NCBI GenBank assembly: GCA_003153775.1
Contig: PMBI01000059.1
Coordinates: 64,647-128,646, forward strand
DNA from: Syntrophaceae bacterium
GTDB taxonomy: Bacteria; Desulfobacterota; Syntrophia; Syntrophales; UBA2185
DNA length: 64,000 nt
Direction of reading: 5' to 3'
Shown: one piece after another, positions 58,227 through 64,000 of the stretch
Position numbering within the stretch: position 1 is the stretch's first letter
Layout of the letters: every line of letters begins with the position of its first letter
Translations under genes and position numbers: made by a program
Notes under the pieces: model-generated
Databases searched by the model: none
The model's input: the letters and a program-made list of their open reading frames with translations, nothing else
Told to the model about the DNA's origin: nothing

Positions 58227-58233
58227 AAGAGAT

Positions 58234-59790
58234 ATGGATTATTTCAAGATATTAAATCTAAAAAAGGAGCCCTTCTCCAACTCTCCGGAGCCGGAGTTTT
58301 TTTTCCAGTCGGATAAACACGTGGGCTGCCTGCAAAAGTTGGAACTGGCGGTGCGTCTCCGCCGGGGATTGAGCGTTGTAGTGGGCGAAGTGGGGACGGG
58401 GAAGACTACCCTGTGCCGCCAGCTCATCTTGAAATTTGCGGCATCTGAAGAAGATAGAAAGCAGATTGAAACGCATCTTATCCTTGATCCATCGTTTACG
58501 AATTCCCTTGAATTCTTGTCAACAGTTGCGGCGTCGTTTGGCGTAGCCGATTCCGGTAACGGGACCAGCGAATGGCAACTCAAAGAAAACATCAAAAATT
58601 ATCTTTTTGGCAAGGGTGTTGATGAGGGGAAGATCGTAGTTCTTATTGTAGACGAGGGACAAAAGCTTCCTGACTTCTGTCTTGAATTACTGCGTGAATT
58701 TCTCAACTACGAAACGAATGAATTTAAATTGCTCCAAATAGTCGTATTCGCGCAGAAGGAATTTGAGCAGATTCTCAAAAGGCAGAAGAATTTTGCCGAC
58801 CGGGTCAACTTCTACTACCTTCTCAAGCCTCTCAATTTCAAGGAGACCCAGGGCATGGTAAAATTCCGCATAGCGAAGGCGAGCGAGACAGAGAAGACCC
58901 CATCGCTCTTCTCGTATCTGGGGCTGTGGGCGTTGTATCTGGAGACGGAAGGTTATCCGAGAAAGATTGTCACCCTATGTCATCAGGTCATACTTGCTCT
59001 GATTATTCAGAATAGATCGAAGGCCGGCTGGTTTCTCGTCCGTTCCTGCGGTCGCAGGGTTCCCGATAAAAAGAAGGTTCTTAAATGGGTAACTGCGACG
59101 GTTATCGCCGCTGTTATTGTTGCCGTGGCAGTGGCGGGATTTTACCCTGAGACAATATTTGGAATATGGCCGGACCGTGAGACGTCGGTGATTGCAAGAA
59201 CTGAAGCCGTAACGTCGTCAGGACACGTTTCTCCCGTGCAATCGGTTCAGACTGCGCCGACACCCGTTGCAGAGGCGAAAGCATTAAACCGGGATGACAT
59301 ACAGTTGACTAACAAGACAATGCCGGACCTTTTAGGGAAGGTGGAATTGAAAAGCGGCAGAACCATCTGGCGCCTGCTTAATGACTTCTACGGCGATTTC
59401 GACAGGGAACAACTGCGAAGGGTAGCCCGTGCCAATCCTCACATCAGGAACCTGAGCAGGGTTACCGCTGGTGAGATAATTGAATTGCCTGCGATTCCCG
59501 CCAAGTCGAATCCACTCGCATCGGGAAAATGTTGGGTGCGCATAGCGAGAAGCGAAAAGATAGACGATATTTACGAATTGTACAAGAATTATCAGCCCGT
59601 TTTACCGTCTCTGAACTTTCTTGCATACTGGAACAGCAGAGAGGGCATTGCATTTGCCATTGTCTTGAAAGACGGCTTTGCTAACATCGAAGACGCTCTC
59701 GGTGCGGCCAGAAAGCTGCCGCAGCCACTCGCGGGAAATGCTGAGGTTTTTGCAAAAGTGAGTGATGATACGGTTTTTTTCAAGAAATAG
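58234..59790 (+). CDS. ExeA-like AAA ATPase with LysM-like tail (system 2)
   Basis: The ATPase part has the same opening as the system 1 protein (FKILNLKKEPFSNSPEPEFF), Walker A GEVGTGKTTL at 51-60 and Walker B VVLIVDEGQKL. A membrane helix lies at about 285-308. The periplasmic part differs from system 1. It has a LysM-like module (RRVARANPHIRNLSRVTAGE) and a last domain of about 80 residues with no clear family, and no SH3 domain. Wall binding is inferred. It begins eight bases after the secretin. Confidence 0.82.
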   Translation: MDYFKILNLKKEPFSNSPEPEFFFQSDKHVGCLQKLELAVRLRRGLSVVVGEVGTGKTTLCRQLILKFAASEEDRKQIETHLILDPSFTNSLEFLSTVAASFGVADSGNGTSEWQLKENIKNYLFGKGVDEGKIVVLIVDEGQKLPDFCLELLREFLNYETNEFKLLQIVVFAQKEFEQILKRQKNFADRVNFYYLLKPLNFKETQGMVKFRIAKASETEKTPSLFSYLGLWALYLETEGYPRKIVTLCHQVILALIIQNRSKAGWFLVRSCGRRVPDKKKVLKWVTATVIAAVIVAVAVAGFYPETIFGIWPDRETSVIARTEAVTSSGHVSPVQSVQTAPTPVAEAKALNRDDIQLTNKTMPDLLGKVELKSGRTIWRLLNDFYGDFDREQLRRVARANPHIRNLSRVTAGEIIELPAIPAKSNPLASGKCWVRIARSEKIDDIYELYKNYQPVLPSLNFLAYWNSREGIAFAIVLKDGFANIEDALGAARKLPQPLAGNAEVFAKVSDDTVFFKK

Positions 59791-59815
59791 GTAAGCAGGT
59801 AAGAGGTTAATCACA

Positions 59816-61513
59816 GTGGCAGTTAAGAAGAAATTAGGCGAGATGCTTGTTGAAGAAAATCTGCTTACGGAAGAGCAACTAAAGAAGGCTCTTTCCGGGC
59901 AGGAGAAGGCGGGTCTGAAACTGGGTCAGTGTCTTTTCCAGCAGGGGATAGTAAGTGAGCAGCAGATAGCCGACGTTTTATGCAGGCAGTTGCGACTGAA
60001 GAAATATCATCCTGACGGGTTTCCTTTTGATCTTGAACTCGCAAATTTAGTTTCTCTGGAGGATGCCCAGAAGTATCAGATAGCACCCTTAATGAGAAAA
60101 GGACGGCTTCTGACAGTTGCAATGATGGATCCTCTCGATATCAACGCACTGGACGTCCTGGAAATAGTCACAAATTGTGAAGTCGAAACTGTTGTGTGCA
60201 CGGAACGTGAGCTGAACCAATTGATAAGCAGCATATATGGCACGCATTCGGGTCTGGGAGGCGTCCTGGATAGTATGGACATCGAAGCCCAGCCGTCTAA
60301 AGAAGAAGAAGAAGTTGCAGACGTTCAGGTGGCGTCGCTTCAGAATATGGCGGGAGAGGCGCCCATTGTCATACTTGTAAACTCCATCTTCGCTCAGGCT
60401 GTTCGTGAAGGGGCCAGTGATGTGCATGTCAGCCCCCAGAAGAACAGCATCCAGGTTCGTTTCCGTATAGACGGCAAGCTCCACGAGGTGCCGTCCCCCC
60501 CCAAAACACTTTTCTGGCCTATCATTGCCAGGATAAAGATCCTCGCCAATATGGACATTACAGTAACAAGAGTGCCTCAGGACGGGCGGTTTACCCTGAG
60601 GATGGAAAATAAGGAAATAAATGTCCGCGTATCTTCCATACCGACAATTCACGGCGAGAATGTCGTCCTGCGGCTCCTGGACACAAGCTCCGGCATCTAT
60701 GCATTGGACCTCCTCGGAATGGTCAATGCAGACATAGAAAGGGTGAGGTCTATGATAGGGAAACCTTACGGCATGATCTTGACCACGGGACCTACCGGAT
60801 GCGGGAAGAGCACGAGCCTCTATTCTATCCTGAACGAGCTCAACAGGCCGGACAGCAATATCATGACTCTTGAAGATCCTGTTGAATACCGCATGGAAAA
60901 CATCAGACAGATACAGCTGAACCGTAAAGCGGGAATGACTTTTGCGGGCGGCCTAAGGTCCATTCTTCGTCAGGACCCTGATATTATCATGGTGGGAGAG
61001 ATTCGTGACGCCGAGACGGCCGCGATCGCTGTACAGGCCGCGCAGACCGGTCACAGGGTTCTTAGCACTGTGCATACCAATGACGCGGTGGGGGCCATAA
61101 CGAGATTTATCGATATGGGGATTGAGCCCTTCCTTCTCTCTTCAACTCTGCTCGTATCTATCGCTCAGCGACTGGTGCGGACCGTGTGCCCGTATTGCAG
61201 GGAGCCTTACAATCCGCCGGAAAAAATACTTGCATCATGGGGCCTGGAAAATTGGGAGTCAGCGAATTTTCAGCGAGGCAGAGGATGCAACCAGTGTTTT
61301 AACACCGGATATAAGGGGCGTACGGGTTTGTATGAGGTGCTTGTTATTGACGAGATGATTCAGGATTTGATCATCAAAAAAAAATCTGCGCAGGATATTG
61401 TACGTAAAGCTGTAGACTCGGGCAACCTAAAAACCCTGAAATATGACGCCGGCAACAAGGTGCTTAAGGGTATCACTACCCTCGAAGAGGCGAGTTCTGC
61501 GGTAATGATGTAA
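59816..61513 (+). CDS. gspE: GspE/PilB-type assembly ATPase (system 2)
   Basis: The N-terminal MshEN-like double repeat (KLGEMLVEENLLTEEQLKKA, then KLGQCLFQQGIVSEQQIADV) precedes the ATPase core. The core has Walker A GPTGCGKSTSLYSI, Walker B IIMVGEIRDAETA, the histidine box STVHTNDA and a zinc site (CPYC and CNQCFNTGY). GTG start with AAGAGG upstream. It has 565 residues. Assembly rather than retraction is inferred from the N-terminal domain, which PilT lacks. Confidence 0.93.
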   Translation: MAVKKKLGEMLVEENLLTEEQLKKALSGQEKAGLKLGQCLFQQGIVSEQQIADVLCRQLRLKKYHPDGFPFDLELANLVSLEDAQKYQIAPLMRKGRLLTVAMMDPLDINALDVLEIVTNCEVETVVCTERELNQLISSIYGTHSGLGGVLDSMDIEAQPSKEEEEVADVQVASLQNMAGEAPIVILVNSIFAQAVREGASDVHVSPQKNSIQVRFRIDGKLHEVPSPPKTLFWPIIARIKILANMDITVTRVPQDGRFTLRMENKEINVRVSSIPTIHGENVVLRLLDTSSGIYALDLLGMVNADIERVRSMIGKPYGMILTTGPTGCGKSTSLYSILNELNRPDSNIMTLEDPVEYRMENIRQIQLNRKAGMTFAGGLRSILRQDPDIIMVGEIRDAETAAIAVQAAQTGHRVLSTVHTNDAVGAITRFIDMGIEPFLLSSTLLVSIAQRLVRTVCPYCREPYNPPEKILASWGLENWESANFQRGRGCNQCFNTGYKGRTGLYEVLVIDEMIQDLIIKKKSAQDIVRKAVDSGNLKTLKYDAGNKVLKGITTLEEASSAVMM

Positions 61514-61548
61514 AGAAGGTGAGGCACGGGGCGCCAGGTAAGCTAATC

Positions 61549-62775
61549 ATGCCGAGTTATACATATCAAGCGATAAATGAGCGGGGAGTGACCATAAAGG
61601 GTGATATTGACGCCGAGTCACGCGACAGCGCCTTTACCATGTTGGCTGACAGGGGATATATTCCGTCGAAAGTTACGGAGAAAGGAGCTGGTTTCGTCTT
61701 CGGCCAGTGGTCAAGAAGACGACTCAAGAATCCCGTCAAGACTGCGGACGTCATACTATTCACTAAACAATTTAATTCACTGTTCAAGGCGGGAGTGCCC
61801 ATAATCAGGGCGTTCCAGGTGCTGGAGGCACAAACAGAAAATAAAATTCTAAAAGAAGCCATCGCTTCCATGTCCCAGAACATCAAGCAGGGGTCTTCTC
61901 TTTACGGGGCGCTGGAAAGACATGGGGCGATATTCTCGCCTCTATATATAAGCATGGTAAGAGCAGGCGAAACGAGCGGCACCGTTACGGAATCGCTTGA
62001 GCGCCTGATCTATATCATCGAGCATGAAGCTAAGATCAAGGCCGACATCAAATCGGCCTTGCAGTATCCTATCATGGTAACTGTTGCCCTTGTCGTTGCC
62101 TTTTTTGTACTTCTTACTTTTGTCATTCCCAAATTTGCAGAGATGTTCTCGAAGGCCGGCATTGTTCTTCCCGTGCCGACGAGGATCGCCATCACGCTTT
62201 ATAATTTTTTGGCAAACTATTGGTATATATTAATCGTTTGCGCCGTCGGGATTTTCGCAGGTTTAAGAATCTATTTGAAGACAGAAAAAGGCCAATATAT
62301 GAAAGACACCCTTCTCCTGCGCTTGCCTGTCATCGGACCTCTGTTCATTATGGCTGCGATGTCACGCTTTGCGAGCATTCTTGGAATGCTGCAGTCTGCT
62401 GGCGTTCCGGTTATGACCGCCATGAGGGTTTTGTCAGGAATCATCGGCAATGCAGCCATCGCCCGCGAGTTTGAGCGTGTCAGGGAGATGATGCATGAAG
62501 GCCGTGGTATCGCTGTGCCCCTCAGTTCTGCGAAGTATTTTCCTCCCATGGTTGTCGACATGATTGCCATAGGTGAGGAAACAGGAAATATAGAAGAGAT
62601 GCTCCGGCAGGTATCCGCACACTATGATGATGAGGTCGGTTATGTCGTGAAAAGGCTGTCGGATCTCATCGGCCCGATTCTGGTTGCGGGGCTCGCGGTC
62701 GTCGTTCTGTTTTTCGCGCTTGCGATATTTTTGCCCATGTGGGATTTGACAAAAGTAACTCATACAATGAAATGA
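61549..62775 (+). CDS. gspF: GspF/PilC-type inner-membrane platform protein (system 2)
   Basis: The N terminus PSYTYQAINERGVTIKGDID and the two T2SSF domains with SMVRAGETSGTVTESLERL and DMIAIGEETGNIEEML are clear. It has 408 residues from the ATG at 61549; the track start at 61519 adds ten untypical residues. Its stop overlaps the next gene's ATG (ATGA), which couples the platform gene to the sigma-54 activator. Confidence 0.93.
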   Translation: MPSYTYQAINERGVTIKGDIDAESRDSAFTMLADRGYIPSKVTEKGAGFVFGQWSRRRLKNPVKTADVILFTKQFNSLFKAGVPIIRAFQVLEAQTENKILKEAIASMSQNIKQGSSLYGALERHGAIFSPLYISMVRAGETSGTVTESLERLIYIIEHEAKIKADIKSALQYPIMVTVALVVAFFVLLTFVIPKFAEMFSKAGIVLPVPTRIAITLYNFLANYWYILIVCAVGIFAGLRIYLKTEKGQYMKDTLLLRLPVIGPLFIMAAMSRFASILGMLQSAGVPVMTAMRVLSGIIGNAAIAREFERVREMMHEGRGIAVPLSSAKYFPPMVVDMIAIGEETGNIEEMLRQVSAHYDDEVGYVVKRLSDLIGPILVAGLAVVVLFFALAIFLPMWDLTKVTHTMK

Positions 62776-64000
62776 AGAAAAAATATATTCAAGTAAGCCT
62801 TTATATACTGATTCCTTTTACCTTCAGCGCGATATCTCTGCTGTGGGTCATCATGACCGACAACTTTGTCCAATATTATGTAAAGACGGTACGGAATCAT
62901 ACATGGTCCTTTATAATGTGGATCATGACAGTGTTCGTGTTGACGTATCTGATAGGTCTCCTGATTACAAGAGTATTACTCAAACCGGTGATGATGCTGG
63001 TGAAGAAAGCGGAAAGCCTCCCCGCATTTCCTAAAGAGGAAAACGGCGAGAACGAGGCAAAGGGCGACGTTGGGCATTACGCGAAGGTATTCGACCAGAT
63101 TGCCACCGTTCTGAGCAAAGTGGAAGCGCAAGAGTTCTTCCCGGGCATAGTGGGTCACAGCAGGATCATGCGGGAGATATTCGCACAGGTAATGAAGGTG
63201 GCGCCCACGGATTCAACAGTACTCATAATGGGAGAAAGCGGGACGGGAAAAGAACTTGTGGCTTCCGGCGTCTATGAACACAGCCTTCGCAGGGGCAAGC
63301 CTTTTGTAAAAATTAATTGTGTGGCCATACCGGAAAGTCTCCTCGAAAGTGAGCTATTCGGCCATGAGAAAGGCGCATTCACGGGCGCCACGTCTCAGAA
63401 GATCGGCAAATTTGAAGTGGCAAACGGCGGCACCCTTTTTCTCGATGAGATTGGGGACATGACCCTGGCGACACAGGCGAAAATATTGCGCGTGCTCCAG
63501 GAGAAGGAATTTGAACGGGTCGGCGGTACGGCGACTATCAAGGTGGATGTTCGCTTTGTAATAGCTACTAATAAGAACCTCGCCGAGATGGTAAAGCAGG
63601 GTCTCTTCAGGGAGGATCTATATTATCGCATAAATGTATTCTCCATCTACCTGCCCCCTTTGAGAGAGCGCAAGGAAGATATTCCCCAACTCATAGAATA
63701 TTTTCTGGACAAGAGACATAAACCGATTAAGCTTTCAGCCGAGGCTACCCAGGTGATCGCCGGTTACCCATGGCCGGGTAATGTCAGAGAGTTGATGAAT
63801 ACCATTGAAAGGGCGGTAGTTCTCACGGATACAGGGCTGATTGAACCTACGAATCTGCCTGCAAATGTGACCGGTTTCATGAAGGAACATATTTCTCAAG
63901 GTCCGGATTCGTCGGATTCTCTGACCATTGACAAGCGTCTTGATGAAATCGAAAAGGGTTTGATAATAGAAGCCCTCACGAGAACCGGCGGCGTCCAGGT
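62772..64000 (+). CDS. Membrane-anchored sigma-54 transcription activator (3' end beyond window)
   Basis: The ORF track misses this gene because it runs off the window; 409 codons are visible. Two membrane helices (about residues 8-28 and 46-69) flank a loop of only 17 residues, followed by a short linker. A full AAA+ activator domain comes next, with Walker A GESGTGKE at 154-161, the sigma-54 contact loop GAFTGA at 201-206, Walker B LFLDEIGD and WPGNVREL. The sequence at the end looks like the approach to a Fis-type HTH. There is no receiver domain, so activity is probably set by the membrane part or by contact with the assembly machine. The start overlaps the gspF stop by four bases. Confidence 0.9.
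   Translation, partial: MKKKYIQVSLYILIPFTFSAISLLWVIMTDNFVQYYVKTVRNHTWSFIMWIMTVFVLTYLIGLLITRVLLKPVMMLVKKAESLPAFPKEENGENEAKGDVGHYAKVFDQIATVLSKVEAQEFFPGIVGHSRIMREIFAQVMKVAPTDSTVLIMGESGTGKELVASGVYEHSLRRGKPFVKINCVAIPESLLESELFGHEKGAFTGATSQKIGKFEVANGGTLFLDEIGDMTLATQAKILRVLQEKEFERVGGTATIKVDVRFVIATNKNLAEMVKQGLFREDLYYRINVFSIYLPPLRERKEDIPQLIEYFLDKRHKPIKLSAEATQVIAGYPWPGNVRELMNTIERAVVLTDTGLIEPTNLPANVTGFMKEHISQGPDSSDSLTIDKRLDEIEKGLIIEALTRTGGVQ

Overview
The window looks like chromosome of a Gram-negative, motile or surface-attached bacterium of the former Deltaproteobacteria (Desulfobacterota; a Syntrophia- or Syntrophorhabdia-like lineage is a guess). The reasons are the dprA-topA-trmFO block, a xerC-hslV-hslU block running into one long arg-lys-dap biosynthesis run, several outer-membrane secretins and lipoproteins, and very many two-component proteins with moderate GC. 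No phage, transposase, CRISPR array or rRNA was seen.

Layout. 1-9.3 kb: a partial tRNA, a nucleotide-sugar dehydrogenase, a transglycosylase, dprA-topA-trmFO (minus strand) and a secreted DUF5648/Ig-like protein. 9.4-9.8 kb: four tRNAs (Arg, His, Arg, Lys). 9.9-16.0 kb (minus): a GAF histidine kinase with its receiver and a kinase remnant between them, two prepilin-like proteins, and a second kinase/regulator pair. 16.2-26.2 kb: a transglycosylase and a TPR protein (plus), then a minus-strand type IV pilus/type II secretion-like assembly operon (PilMN fusion, PilO, PilP, secretin, GspE, GspF, ExeA-type ATPase). 26.4-33.3 kb (plus): a signalling run of PilZ, a small DUF3391-like protein, HDOD, hybrid kinase, free Hpt and a second hybrid kinase. 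33.6-51.0 kb (plus): housekeeping genes miaB, a bifunctional-nuclease family gene, xerC, hslVU, argBDFGH, a lipoprotein, lysA, dapAB, folK, a TRASH-like protein, a transaldolase, pgsA and a hydrolase. 51.0-53.2 kb: tRNA-Gly and tRNA-Cys followed by a gene-poor stretch with one orphan gene and one lone receiver. 53.2-64.0 kb (plus): a small HTH protein and a second assembly operon of the same kind (PilMN, PilO, PilP, secretin, ExeA, GspE, GspF), ending in a membrane-anchored sigma-54 activator cut by the window edge.

The most interesting theme is two parallel pilus/secretion assembly machines in one 64 kb stretch. Each has a fused PilM-PilN subunit and an ExeA-like ATPase, but the two ATPases end in different putative wall-binding modules. 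No prepilin peptidase and no PilT retraction ATPase are visible. Both GspE ATPases carry an N-terminal MshEN-like repeat and a PilZ protein is divergently transcribed from the first operon, so cyclic-di-GMP control is plausible but unproven. All functional calls come from reading motifs in the translations; no database search was run.
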